Source of the DNA: Piscinibacter gummiphilus
Lineage (GTDB): Bacteria > Pseudomonadota > Gammaproteobacteria > Burkholderiales > Burkholderiaceae_C
NCBI RefSeq assembly: GCF_032681285.1
Contig: NZ_CP136336.1
Span: 1,289,001-1,353,000 of the forward strand
Direction: 5' to 3'
Length of the DNA: 64,000 nucleotides
Within the stretch, counting starts at the first letter, position 1. Each line of letters starts with the position of its first letter. Under the pieces are notes generated by a model. That model was not told where the DNA came from. It saw only the letters and a list, made by a program, of their open reading frames with translations, and searched no databases. The translations under genes and the position numbers were made by a program. Positions 1 through 8,105 of this stretch are shown in pieces.

Positions 1-986
1 TTCTCGCTCTTGTTGAGCACTTCGCGTGCGGCCGATGCCACCACCGGATGTGGACCATCGCCCAGGTGCGGCGTGGTCATCATCCGGTGCAGCGTCACCT
101 CGAAGGGGCAGGCCGGGTCCGACAGGAAATTGGCGACGCCGCGCAGCGTCTTGTCCTCGCCCGCGTACAGCACGTGCAGGATGGCACCCACCAGCAGTGC
201 GTGGCTGGTCTTCTCCCAGTGGTTGCGCCGCTCCAGCGCGCCTTCCGGATCCACCAGGATGTCCGCGATGTTCTGCACGTCGCGCACCTCGTGCACGCTG
301 CGGCGAACTTCCAGCAGCGGGTTGTAGGCGGCCGAGCGCGGATCGGTCGGGTTGAACAGCAGGCAGTGGCTGAAGCGGCTGCGCCAGCCGGCCGTGAGAT
401 GCCAGTTCTCGCCCTTGATGTCGTGGATCACGGCCGAGCCGGGCCAGGTGAGCAGCGTGGGCACCACCAGCCCGACGCCCTTGCCCGAACGCGTGGGCGC
501 GAAGGCCAACACGTGCTCGGGGCCGTCATGGCGCAGGTACGTGCACAGCCCGCGGCGCAGCTTTCGGCCCACGCCTTCGATGCGGCCCAGGAAGACCCCG
601 GCATCGCCGGCCAGGCCGGCCTTCTCCACCTCTTCGGCTTCGGCCCAGCAGGCCGAGCCGTAGGTGGTGACCCGCCCGGCGAGCCGTGCCCGCCACACCG
701 CCATGGCGATGGCCGCGGCGGTGGCGGCCAGCCCGCTCGAAGCGGCCGCGATCCCGCCACGCTCGAAAACGCGGGGCGCATAGGCGCCATAGAGGTACCA
801 CCATTCGAACAACTTCCATGGCTCGTAGGCCGGCATTCCGAGCACATGGAACCAGGCTGGCCCGAGTCCGGCCTGGTAGCCCAAGGCCCGCGCCGTCCAC
901 TGCGTGGCAGCCCACGTGCCGCCCAGCGGCACGCACAGCACCACGATGATCTGTCCGAACAGGATGCCGGTCGCTGATGTCGGCAT
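1..986 (-). CDS. traG: TraG (VirD4-type) conjugative coupling protein, truncated by the window edge
   Basis: Inner-membrane ATPase that links the relaxosome to the mating-pair channel. The first 328 residues are visible and the C-terminus lies off the left edge. Two N-terminal membrane segments lie near residues 8-28 and 78-98. A Walker A motif APTRSGKG is at 163-170, followed by the AVIHDIKGEN stretch around 185-194, as in VirD4/TraG proteins. The ATG at 986 was chosen because GGGAGGTGG lies just upstream. TraR, transcribed in the same direction, lies 264 bp upstream, the traR-traG order of Tn4371-family ICEs. Identity as a coupling protein is secure; the exact family branch is inferred from the neighbourhood. 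Confidence 0.93.
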   Translation of the reverse strand, partial: MPTSATGILFGQIIVVLCVPLGGTWAATQWTARALGYQAGLGPAWFHVLGMPAYEPWKLFEWWYLYGAYAPRVFERGGIAAASSGLAATAAAIAMAVWRARLAGRVTTYGSACWAEAEEVEKAGLAGDAGVFLGRIEGVGRKLRRGLCTYLRHDGPEHVLAFAPTRSGKGVGLVVPTLLTWPGSAVIHDIKGENWHLTAGWRSRFSHCLLFNPTDPRSAAYNPLLEVRRSVHEVRDVQNIADILVDPEGALERRNHWEKTSHALLVGAILHVLYAGEDKTLRGVANFLSDPACPFEVTLHRMMTTPHLGDGPHPVVASAAREVLNKSE

Positions 987-1250
987 GAGGCCACCTCCCG
1001 AGGCACGTGATTTCCAATGCGCGTGCCACCACGACACGCAGGCACGAGTCTGAAATCAGGCGCCCGCGAGGCACACCCGTCGGGGCGTGGCCTGGCGTAC
1101 GCCGGCGGGCGCGTCGCTGTTTTGCTTCTTCTCGTGGAGGCGGTGCGCGTGGGAGCGCGGCCAAGTCAGACGGCGGTCAGCATGCCAGCCGACGCGCATC
1201 GCGTCCAAGGCTTCTGACGCGAGCCGACATCGCGCCACGGCGATGTGCTG

Positions 1251-2144
1251 TTACGGCTGATGCAAGGTTCGGGCGTACGCGAGGAATCGCTGGAGCACCT
1301 CCGGCAGGGCGGGGTGCCGGTGTTTGTGCAGCACGTAGGTCTTGATGCATATGTCTTCAGCCAACGGCACGACGACGACATCGGCGCGACGCAGAGTCGT
1401 CATGTGGCCGGCATCGGCCACGCCGACACCCAGGCCCGCAGCCACGCGGATGACGTAGCCCACCAGGGTCCGGGCTTCGGCTGCGATAACGGGCCTAGCA
1501 GCGTAGTGTCGACGCACAGCGTCCATCTGCTGACGCAGCCCTGGCAGACGGTCGAGGCGGCAGGCGATCATGGGGAAGGCCAGGAGTTCGGAGATCTGCA
1601 CGACCTCGCGGGTGGCCAGTTCGTGGTCGGGTGGAACCAACGCCACCAAGGGGTAGTCCCAGACCATCTCCTGGGCAATGGCGTCATCTTCCGCAATGCC
1701 GAAGGAGAAGCCGACATCGACCTCCTCGCGCCGCAGCGCGGCCAACAGCTCGGACGCAGGCATCTCGGTGATCTCCAGCGGGATGTCGGGCGCCAGTGCG
1801 CGCCAGCCGAGAAAGCAATCGGAGAGCCTGGGCTGGGCCATGCCGTCCGCCACGCCGACGCGAAGCGGTGCGCGGTAGCGGGCGTCGGTTTCGCAGACCA
1901 CCCGTTTGATGCGCTCGAACCGCGTAAAGAGCATGCGGGCATGCTCGAGCAGCTTAGATCCGGCGGGGGTCAGTTTCAGCCTGCGTGGCGCGCGGACGAG
2001 GAGCGTGACACCCAGTTGCTCCTCCAGATCGCGCACGGTGCGCGACAGAGGCGTCTGGTCGACGTGCACGCGTTCGGCAGCACGGCGGAAATTCAGCTCC
2101 TCCGCGACCGCGATGAAGTAGCGCAGATGTCTTAACTCAATCAT
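1251..2144 (-). CDS. traR: LysR-type regulator, probable TraR of a Tn4371-like ICE
   Basis: A 297-aa LysR-type regulator with a winged helix-turn-helix over residues 3-60 (starting MIELRHLRYFIAVAEELNF) and a C-terminal effector-binding domain. It sits directly upstream of traG on the same strand, where Tn4371-family elements carry their LysR gene traR, so a role in controlling transfer genes is more likely than control of the adjacent tph operon. It also lies about 170 bp downstream of tphA1 on the same strand, so a catabolic role is not excluded. The LysR call is certain from sequence; the traR assignment is inferred from position. Confidence 0.8.
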   Translation of the reverse strand: MIELRHLRYFIAVAEELNFRRAAERVHVDQTPLSRTVRDLEEQLGVTLLVRAPRRLKLTPAGSKLLEHARMLFTRFERIKRVVCETDARYRAPLRVGVADGMAQPRLSDCFLGWRALAPDIPLEITEMPASELLAALRREEVDVGFSFGIAEDDAIAQEMVWDYPLVALVPPDHELATREVVQISELLAFPMIACRLDRLPGLRQQMDAVRRHYAARPVIAAEARTLVGYVIRVAAGLGVGVADAGHMTTLRRADVVVVPLAEDICIKTYVLHKHRHPALPEVLQRFLAYARTLHQP

Positions 2145-2314
2145 CGATGCCGCGAGTCGAATGGACTAGTACGCCAGGAATCGATTCACATATTGCAAAA
2201 AGGGCTCAAGCCTTCTTGAAGGAATTCGCTGTATGCCATTTGTCCTCGTAGCCGAATGAGACCGAAGACACCATGAAACGCTCCTGCGGCATCTCTCTAT
2301 GGAGCCGGCCACCT

Positions 2315-3331
2315 TCAGGCCGGCACGGTGCCCGCCGCAGGCCCGCTGACGAACACGTCGGCATGGAAGCGCGCGGCCGGCAGGCCCAGCGCCTGCACCG
2401 CCGCCTCGCGCACCGACTGCACCATCGCCGGCGAGCCGCAGCAGTACAGCTCGTGCCCCGACAGGTCGGGGCAGTGCGCGCGTAGCGCCGCATCGACCCG
2501 GCCGGCGAAGGCGCCCTCGCGCGTCTCTCCGCTGAGCGCCTCGATGAAGCGGAAGTCCTGCGGCCACTGGCGCTGCCACTTCGCGACCGCCGGGCGCAGG
2601 TAGATGCCCTCGGCACGGCGGGCGCCCCAGATCAGCGTGATCGGCCGCGCCACGCGCCGGCGCGCCATGTCGTCCAGGATGGATTTGGCTGGCGCGAAGC
2701 CGGTGCCACCCACGACGAAGACGATCGGCCGGTCCGCGTCCGCCTCCAGCGTGACGGCGCCGAAGGGCAGCTCGACCTCGATCGCGTCGCCCGGCGCCAG
2801 GCTGGGCACGCGCGCGCTGAAGGCGCCGTCGGCCACGTGGCGCACGTGCAGGGTCAGCGTGTCGTTCTCGTGCGGCGGGTTCGCCATCGAATAGCAGCGG
2901 GTGCTGCCGTCGGGCAGCGCGAGTTGCAGGTACTGGCCGGCCTGGAAGCGGGCCCGCTGCCCGGCCGGCAGGCGCAGCTGCAACACCGAGACGTCGGGCG
3001 CCGCCAGCTGGTTGCGGAACACCTTCGCCGTGAAGCGCTTGCGGGCGGCCGGGTCGACGCGGTGCCAGGCGGCGGGGCGGATGCGCAGGTCGCTGCGCGG
3101 CGCGCACATGCACAAGAGCACTTGATCGGGCCCGCAGCTCTCGTTGCGCAGCGGGCCGCCCAGGTTGGCGACCTCGCCCCCGGCCACCGCGCCGGCGCAG
3201 TTGCCGCACACGCCCTTGCGGCAGGAGTAGGGCAGCTCGATGCCGGCGCGCAGCGCGGCGTCGAGCACGCTCTGCGCCGGGCCGCAGTCGAAAGCGGCGT
3301 CGCTGCCCTCGATGGTGATGCGATGGTTCAT
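2315..3331 (-). CDS. tphA1: Terephthalate 1,2-dioxygenase reductase component TphA1
   Basis: 338-aa reductase that passes electrons from NAD(P)H to the TphA2A3 oxygenase. It has an N-terminal plant-type [2Fe-2S] domain (Cys37, Cys42, Cys45, Cys74), then an FAD domain with RCYS at 145-148, then an NAD(P) domain with GGTG at 208-211 and a CCGSP motif near the end. TphA1 proteins have this ferredoxin-first order and length. The ATG at 3331 overlaps the tphB stop as ATGA, indicating translational coupling. It is the last gene of the tphC-A2-A3-B-A1 operon, the order I recall from Comamonas. Confidence 0.93.
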   Translation of the reverse strand: MNHRITIEGSDAAFDCGPAQSVLDAALRAGIELPYSCRKGVCGNCAGAVAGGEVANLGGPLRNESCGPDQVLLCMCAPRSDLRIRPAAWHRVDPAARKRFTAKVFRNQLAAPDVSVLQLRLPAGQRARFQAGQYLQLALPDGSTRCYSMANPPHENDTLTLHVRHVADGAFSARVPSLAPGDAIEVELPFGAVTLEADADRPIVFVVGGTGFAPAKSILDDMARRRVARPITLIWGARRAEGIYLRPAVAKWQRQWPQDFRFIEALSGETREGAFAGRVDAALRAHCPDLSGHELYCCGSPAMVQSVREAAVQALGLPAARFHADVFVSGPAAGTVPA

Positions 3332-4299
3332 GCCGTTCCTTCCTCCACGCCGGCGCTCGTCAGCAGCGCGATGGTGCGCAGCACAGCGCCGGGGTCCGCG
3401 ATGCCGAGGCCGGCGATGTCCATCGCGCTGCCGTGGCCGACGCTGGACAGCAGCGCCTGCGCGCCGATGGACAGCGCGCTGGCCGCGTTCGGCGCCAGCA
3501 GCTTGACGGGGATGTGGCCCTGGTCGTGCAGCATCGCGACGTACAGGTCGTGCCGCCGCTGCGCCAGCAGCAGGTCGGCGCCCAGCGGGCCGTCCACGCG
3601 CAGGCCCTCGGCGCGCAGCGCCTGCACGGCCGGCTCGACGTGCTGCGCGTCCTCGGGGCCGAACAGCCCGCCTTCCGAGGCGTGCGGGTTGATGCCGAAG
3701 ACGCCGATGCGCGGATCGGCGACGCCCAGCCGCGCGCAGGCCCGCACGCCTGCGCGCGCCGCCGCCGCGACCAGCGCGGGCCGCAGGCGGCCCAGCGCAT
3801 GCGCCACGCTCTCGTGCAGCGTGGCGTGCACGATGCGCAGGCCGCCGCCGACGAGCATCAGGAACACGCTGTCCTCCGGCTGGCCGCACACGCGCGCGAC
3901 CAGCGAGGGGTAGCCGCTGAAGGCGATGCCGGCCTGATGGATCGCCGTCTCGTGGTGCGGGCAGGCGACCACGGCGTCGGCCTCGCCGCGCCGGCAGGCC
4001 TCGATGGCGGCGCTGGCTGAGGCGACGGCCGAGGCGCCCGCCGCCGGGTCGATGCGGCCGGGCCGGGCTGCCTGCGCGGGCAGCGTGCCGGCGTCCACCG
4101 CGGGCTGCCCGCGCAGTAGCGCCTCCAGCCCGAGCTGCGATGCCATGCGCTCCAGCACGGCCGCGGGGCCGTACAGCGTGATGCGCTCGCGTGCATCGGA
4201 CGGCAGCGCCGCCAGGGCCTTGAGGGCGATCTCCGGCCCGATGCCGTTGGGGTCGCCCACGGCCAGCGCCAGCCGGGGCGGCGCGACGGTCGCAGCCAT
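3328..4299 (-). CDS. tphB: 1,2-dihydroxy-3,5-cyclohexadiene-1,4-dicarboxylate dehydrogenase TphB (PdxA family)
   Basis: 323-aa PdxA-family dehydrogenase. In this operon it should oxidise and decarboxylate the cis-dihydrodiol made by TphA2A3 to protocatechuate. GDPNGIGPE is at 15-23. Metal-binding histidines are likely in [10 protein letters not shown] and in [11 protein letters not shown], both typical of PdxA. The ATG at 4299 was chosen over an upstream in-frame start because it opens directly on the conserved N-terminus and leaves only 5 nt after the tphA3 stop. A housekeeping pyridoxine role (PdxA proper) is unlikely given its place between tphA3 and tphA1. Confidence 0.92.
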   Translation of the reverse strand: MAATVAPPRLALAVGDPNGIGPEIALKALAALPSDARERITLYGPAAVLERMASQLGLEALLRGQPAVDAGTLPAQAARPGRIDPAAGASAVASASAAIEACRRGEADAVVACPHHETAIHQAGIAFSGYPSLVARVCGQPEDSVFLMLVGGGLRIVHATLHESVAHALGRLRPALVAAAARAGVRACARLGVADPRIGVFGINPHASEGGLFGPEDAQHVEPAVQALRAEGLRVDGPLGADLLLAQRRHDLYVAMLHDQGHIPVKLLAPNAASALSIGAQALLSSVGHGSAMDIAGLGIADPGAVLRTIALLTSAGVEEGTA

Positions 4300-4304
4300 G
4301 GCGT

Positions 4305-4769
4305 TCACAGCGGCAGGGCCAGCAGCGTGTCCGTCACCGTGCTGTCGCACACCGCGACGCGCGAGCGCAGGCGCAGCCGGCCATCCTGCCGCACCACGCG
4401 ATCGCGGTAGACGCCGCTGGCGAACAGGTGGGTCTCTCCGGTCGCCATGATGCGCGCCACCATGAAGGGCGTGCGAGCCTCGGCGCCCGTGTCGTCCTGC
4501 GCGCCCAGCACCGGGATGCCCAGCAGATGGCGGTAGCGCTGGCGCTCGTAGATGTTGGCCTCGCGCAGCGCGGCGATGCGGTCCTCCAGCATGGCGCGCG
4601 AATCGGCGTAGACGATGCCGGCCGGCAGGCCCTCGCGCTCATTCTCCGTGTGCGTGATGCGGTAGTGGCAGTCGTCGGTGAAGAAATCGGCCCACCGCTC
4701 CAGCGCATCGCTGTCGATGGTTTCGGCATAGGCCGCGTTGAAGGCGCACAGCGCCAGCAGGTCGATCAT
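4305..4769 (-). CDS. tphA3: Terephthalate 1,2-dioxygenase small (beta) subunit TphA3
   Basis: 154-aa ring-hydroxylating-dioxygenase beta subunit with the NTF2-like fold expected for this family. It carries no redox centre and supports assembly of the TphA2A3 hexamer. The conserved patterns [15 protein letters not shown] and [11 protein letters not shown] are visible. The ATG at 4769 follows the tphA2 stop by 28 bp, and the stop leaves 5 nt before tphB. Length equals the 154 aa I recall for Comamonas TphA3. Confidence 0.92.
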   Translation of the reverse strand: MIDLLALCAFNAAYAETIDSDALERWADFFTDDCHYRITHTENEREGLPAGIVYADSRAMLEDRIAALREANIYERQRYRHLLGIPVLGAQDDTGAEARTPFMVARIMATGETHLFASGVYRDRVVRQDGRLRLRSRVAVCDSTVTDTLLALPL

Positions 4770-4797
4770 GGTGTGCTCTCTCGATGGGCAGGCGCGC

Positions 4798-6042
4798 TCA
4801 GGCGCCCATGTGCTGCCGGTAGGCCTTCCAGAAGCCGCGCACCGAGGCCTCGGTGGCGCGGCCCTCGCTCGACGCGGTGCCGTCGCCGCCCATCTCCACC
4901 ACCGCCTCCAGCGTGCCCGCGCCGGCGATGCCGCGCTGCACGAAGCCGCCGACGGCGCCGTCCTCCATCGAGATGAAGCCGGCCGGCCCGATCAGGTTGG
5001 ACTGCTTGAGCCGCACGCGGCGCTGCTCGGGCGTGTCGTCGGCGTAGCCGAGGTAGGTCCAGTTCAGCTCGGTGCGCTCCACGCCCCTGGGCAGCACCTG
5101 GCGCACCGCCAGGCAGTTTTGGATCTGCTGCAGCACGAAGCCGGGGAAGACCGAGAGGATCTGCAGCGTCACGCCGTCCCCGTATTCCTGGAAGCCGGCC
5201 AGCAGGCTAGGGTCCTTCAGGCGGTAGTTCGCATCGTCCGAGCGCAGGCCCTGGTCGCGGTACGAGGCGTCCTTCTCCGCCTGCGCGTCGATCATGGAGT
5301 AGCTCACATGGTTGCCGCCGCTCTCGTCGACGATGACGCCGCCCTTTTGCGACAGGCGATTGAGCTCGAAGGTGGTGAAGAACAGGTGCAGCAGGCTCGC
5401 GTGGTAGCTGTCGCGCACGTTCTCCACGTACAGCTTCCAGTTGTTGGGCAGCGCCTGCGTGAAGCGCCCGATCACCTCCACCGGCTTGTGCAGCACGCGC
5501 TCGATGCGTTCGCAGATCTCCTCGCCCAGGTACTCCTCGATGCCGGGCACCTCGTCGCTGAAGCTGCCGAAAACCAGCCCGCAGAAGGCCGCCACGCGCA
5601 GCTTGCGCGGGCCGTGCGCCTCCTTGCAGAAGCCGGGCGGCATGCCGCCCTGGCCCTTGACGCCTTTCTCGAAGGCCACGCCGGTCAGGTCGCCCTGCCG
5701 GTTGTAGCTCCAGGCGTGGTAGACGCACTGGAAGTTCTCGGCGCGGCCCGACTTCTCCAGCGCGATCAGCGCGCCGCGGTGGGCGCAGCGGTTCTCGAAG
5801 GCGTAGACCTCGCCGTCCGCGTCGCGCACCACCACCACCGGCGTCTCGCCGACGAAGGTGGTGCGGTAGCTGCCGGCCTCGGGCAGCTCGGCCTCCAGGC
5901 ACAGGTAGTTCCAGGTCTCGCCCTGGAAGATGCGCGCCTGCTCCTCGGCGGCGAGCTGCGCGTCGCGGTAGACGCCGTAGGGGATGCGCGTGAGCCCGGG
6001 GCCGGACCAGCGGACGGGTTGAAGGGTGGACGTGTCTTGCAT
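4798..6042 (-). CDS. tphA2: Terephthalate 1,2-dioxygenase large (alpha) subunit TphA2
   Basis: 414-aa catalytic oxygenase that cis-dihydroxylates terephthalate. The Rieske cluster ligands are Cys86/His88 and Cys106/His109. Mononuclear iron ligands follow the D-x2-H-x4-H pattern at Asp211, His214 and His219. Long stretches, such as the region around [20 protein letters not shown] and the C-terminal [20 protein letters not shown], match what I remember of Comamonas TphA2 almost residue for residue, so substrate assignment is firm although no alignment was run. The gene starts 7 bp after the tphC stop; its ribosome site is weak, which suggests coupling. Confidence 0.95.
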   Translation of the reverse strand: MQDTSTLQPVRWSGPGLTRIPYGVYRDAQLAAEEQARIFQGETWNYLCLEAELPEAGSYRTTFVGETPVVVVRDADGEVYAFENRCAHRGALIALEKSGRAENFQCVYHAWSYNRQGDLTGVAFEKGVKGQGGMPPGFCKEAHGPRKLRVAAFCGLVFGSFSDEVPGIEEYLGEEICERIERVLHKPVEVIGRFTQALPNNWKLYVENVRDSYHASLLHLFFTTFELNRLSQKGGVIVDESGGNHVSYSMIDAQAEKDASYRDQGLRSDDANYRLKDPSLLAGFQEYGDGVTLQILSVFPGFVLQQIQNCLAVRQVLPRGVERTELNWTYLGYADDTPEQRRVRLKQSNLIGPAGFISMEDGAVGGFVQRGIAGAGTLEAVVEMGGDGTASSEGRATEASVRGFWKAYRQHMGA

Positions 6043-6049
6043 GGGTTGC

Positions 6050-7018
6050 TCAGTCGAGGCGGACGTTGGCGCTGCGGATGACCCGGTCCCACTTGGCGGA
6101 CTCGGCGCGGATGAACTGGCCGGTGCGGGCCGGGTCCCAGCCGCGCGGCTCGGCGCCCTGCTCGGCGAACTTCTGCCGCACCTCGGGCTGGGTCAGTGCG
6201 CCGGCAAAGCTCTTCTGGAGCGCGGCCACCTTGGCCGCGGGGGTGCCCGGCGGCGCCACCACCGCGAACCAGGTCACGGCGTTCATCGACGGCAGCCCCT
6301 GCTCGGCGAAGGTGGGCACCTCGGGCAGTGCTGCGGAGCGCTGCTCGTCGGCCACGCCCAGGATGCGCAGCTTGCCCGCCTGGTGGAAGGGCAGCGACGA
6401 GCTGATGTTGTCGAAGAACACGTCGATCTGCCCGCCCACCAGGTCCACCAGCGCCGGCGCCGTGCCCTTGTAGGGGACGTGGACCATCTCCGTGCCCGTG
6501 AGCTGCATGAACAGGCTGGCCGTCAGGTGCGAGGTGGTGCCGTTGCCCTGCGAGCCGTAGGTCACCTTGCCCGGGTTGGCCTTGGCGTAGGCGATGAACT
6601 CCTGCACGGTCTTCACCGGCAGCCGCGGGTTGACCACCAGCACGTTGGGCACCGTCGCCAGCACCGTGACCGGCTCCCACTTCGACGGGTCGAAGGCCAT
6701 CTTCCGGTACAGGTGGTGGTTGATGGCGATCGGCCCGGGCGGCGAGGCCAGCAGGGTGTTGCCGTCGGGTTCGGCGCGGAATACCGCCTCGGCGCCGATG
6801 TTGCCGCCGGCGCCGGTGCGGTTGTCGATCAGCACGCCGGCGGGGAACTGCGCGCGCAGCTTCTCGGCCACCACGCGCGGCAGGATGTCGGCCGTGCCGC
6901 CGGCGGGGTAGGGCACGATGATCTTGAGGGCTTGCGGGGTCTGTGCCGTGGCGCTGCCGAGCAGGCAGGCCGCGGTCAGGCAGGCGGCGCCGAGGCGCCG
7001 CGCGAGGGCGGTTGTCAT
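6050..7018 (-). CDS. tphC: Bug/TTT-family periplasmic terephthalate-binding receptor TphC
   Basis: 322-aa tripartite-tricarboxylate-transporter solute receptor with an N-terminal signal peptide ending near TAQTP. Family motifs are [16 protein letters not shown], the [15 protein letters not shown] region and [12 protein letters not shown]. As first gene of the tph operon it corresponds to TphC, which binds terephthalate in the periplasm and hands it to a TctAB-type membrane pair. No TctA/TctB genes lie in the window, so the permease must be encoded elsewhere. The ATG at 7018 has GGAGA about 10 nt upstream. It is transcribed divergently from the iclR remnant across a 129-bp regulatory gap. Confidence 0.9.
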   Translation of the reverse strand: MTTALARRLGAACLTAACLLGSATAQTPQALKIIVPYPAGGTADILPRVVAEKLRAQFPAGVLIDNRTGAGGNIGAEAVFRAEPDGNTLLASPPGPIAINHHLYRKMAFDPSKWEPVTVLATVPNVLVVNPRLPVKTVQEFIAYAKANPGKVTYGSQGNGTTSHLTASLFMQLTGTEMVHVPYKGTAPALVDLVGGQIDVFFDNISSSLPFHQAGKLRILGVADEQRSAALPEVPTFAEQGLPSMNAVTWFAVVAPPGTPAAKVAALQKSFAGALTQPEVRQKFAEQGAEPRGWDPARTGQFIRAESAKWDRVIRSANVRLD

Positions 7019-7070
7019 CCTGTTGTGTCTCCGTGTCTGACGTTCATCGGGGGTGATCCAGTGTCCGGGC

Positions 7071-7134
7071 CGCATGCCTTCCGCCACAAGCCGGATGTGC
7101 GGCATGCGCAAAAATGGACACCCCGGCATGCGCA
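7071..7134. promoter_or_regulatory. Repeated GGCATGCG sites in the tphC / iclR intergenic region
   Basis: The 129-bp gap between divergent tphC and the iclR remnant holds three copies of GGCATGCG: one inverted at 7071-7078 and two direct at 7101-7108 and 7125-7132. The direct copies extend to CGGCATGCGCA with 24-bp spacing. Repeated, palindrome-containing sites in such a gap are what an IclR-type activator/repressor of tph would bind. No clear -35/-10 pair could be placed. The intact iclR copy further right lacks these repeats upstream. Confidence 0.45.
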
Positions 7135-7147
7135 GGATCAAGATGCG

Positions 7148-8026
7148 ATGGCAGACAAGAACTTCGTGAGCTCGCTCGACAAGGGCCTGCAGGTGCTGGG
7201 CTGCTTCGGCCGGCAGCACGCGCGGCTCACCGTCTCGGAGGCGGCGCGCCTGACCGGCAGCACGCCGGCCTCGGCGCGGCGCTCGCTGCTCACGCTGCAG
7301 GCGCTCGGCTACCTCGACAGCGACGGCAAGCGCTTCTGGATGCTGCCCAAGGCGCTGCTGATCGCGCACGCCTATCAGTTCCCGCCCGATGCCGCAGCTT
7401 GCGCAGCCGCTGCTGGTCGCTCTCTCCGAGCGCACCCGTGAGTCGGCCAGCCTGGGCATGCTTCTGGGCGACGATGTGGTGATCGTCGCTCGCGCAATTG
7501 CCCGGCGCAGCCTTTCGACGGGGCTGGCCATCGGATCGCGGCTTCCGAGCTATTGCTCGGCGCTCGGCGGGGTGTTGCTCGCCGCGTTCGAGCCCCTGGA
7601 GGCACGCAGACGTGTCGACCAGATGCAGCGCGCTGCACTGACACCGCGCACCCTCTGGCGTAGCAACGACGTCGTGGCCGAGGTGGCCCGCTGCCGCGAG
7701 CAGGGCTGGTCGGAGAGCGATGAGGAACTGGAACTCGGCGTGCGGTCGATGGCCATCCCGGTGTTCGACCGTGCGGGCGATACCGTCGGCGCCATGAGCA
7801 TCGCGGTCCAGGCCGACCGTATGACGATGGCGGATTCCGTTCGACCATGCTGCCGGCGCTGCGTCGTGCGCGCGATGCGCTGGCGACCCGCTTGCCGGCG
7901 GATTGTGCGCACCCGGGCCGGGCGCAGTGGAGCCGCTGCGGCGGGCATCTCGGTACTTCGATGCAAAGCGTCGTAGGGGAAACCCTGGAACGACCAAGTT
8001 TCTTTCGCGATGCGCAAATATCCTGA
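7148..8026 (+). pseudogene. Chimeric, twice-frameshifted IclR-family regulator (tphR-like)
   Basis: Begins MADKNFVSSLDKGLQVLGCF and is nearly identical at DNA level to the intact regulator at 10013 for about 230 bp, through the AHAY codons ending near 7377. From there the frame breaks. The reading resumes one frame over at 7389 (MPQLAQPLLVALSERTRES) with much lower similarity to the intact copy. A second shift near 7833 leads into the C-terminal stretch FRSTMLPALRRARDALATRL, and the last frame stops at 8026. The helix-turn-helix would still be made, as a truncated protein of about 98 residues. The pattern suggests recombination between two iclR genes with the junction at the first frameshift. 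Confidence 0.85.
8009..8021 (+). promoter_or_regulatory. ATGCGCAAATAT element upstream of MHETase, resembling a tph-site half
   Basis: ATGCGCAAATAT, about 85 bp before the MHETase start, differs at one position from ATGCGCAAAAAT, which overlaps one of the GGCATGCGCA repeats of the tphC/iclR gap. It could be a binding site that puts MHETase under the same IclR regulator. The evidence is a single short match, so confidence is low. Confidence 0.3.
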
Positions 8027-8105
8027 CGCTACATCAAGCCTTCGGTCACACCATCGCGCCCGCGGCTGCAAATCAATGCCGCGAACCAGTCGAAGGAGAC
8101 ATAAG

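Noticed and set aside
48..977. Long plus-strand ORF opposite traG
   Set aside because: It is the complement of a clear VirD4 coupling protein with Walker motifs; the plus product has no recognisable features.
1251..2144. LysR gene as a regulator of the tph operon
   Set aside because: It lies at the 3-prime end of tph and directly upstream of traG; the traR position in Tn4371-type ICEs explains it better, and IclR regulators control tph.
7389..7976. Separate intact gene starting at MPQLAQPLLVAL
   Set aside because: This is the displaced middle of the IclR pseudogene; it lacks the DNA-binding domain and runs into a second frameshift.
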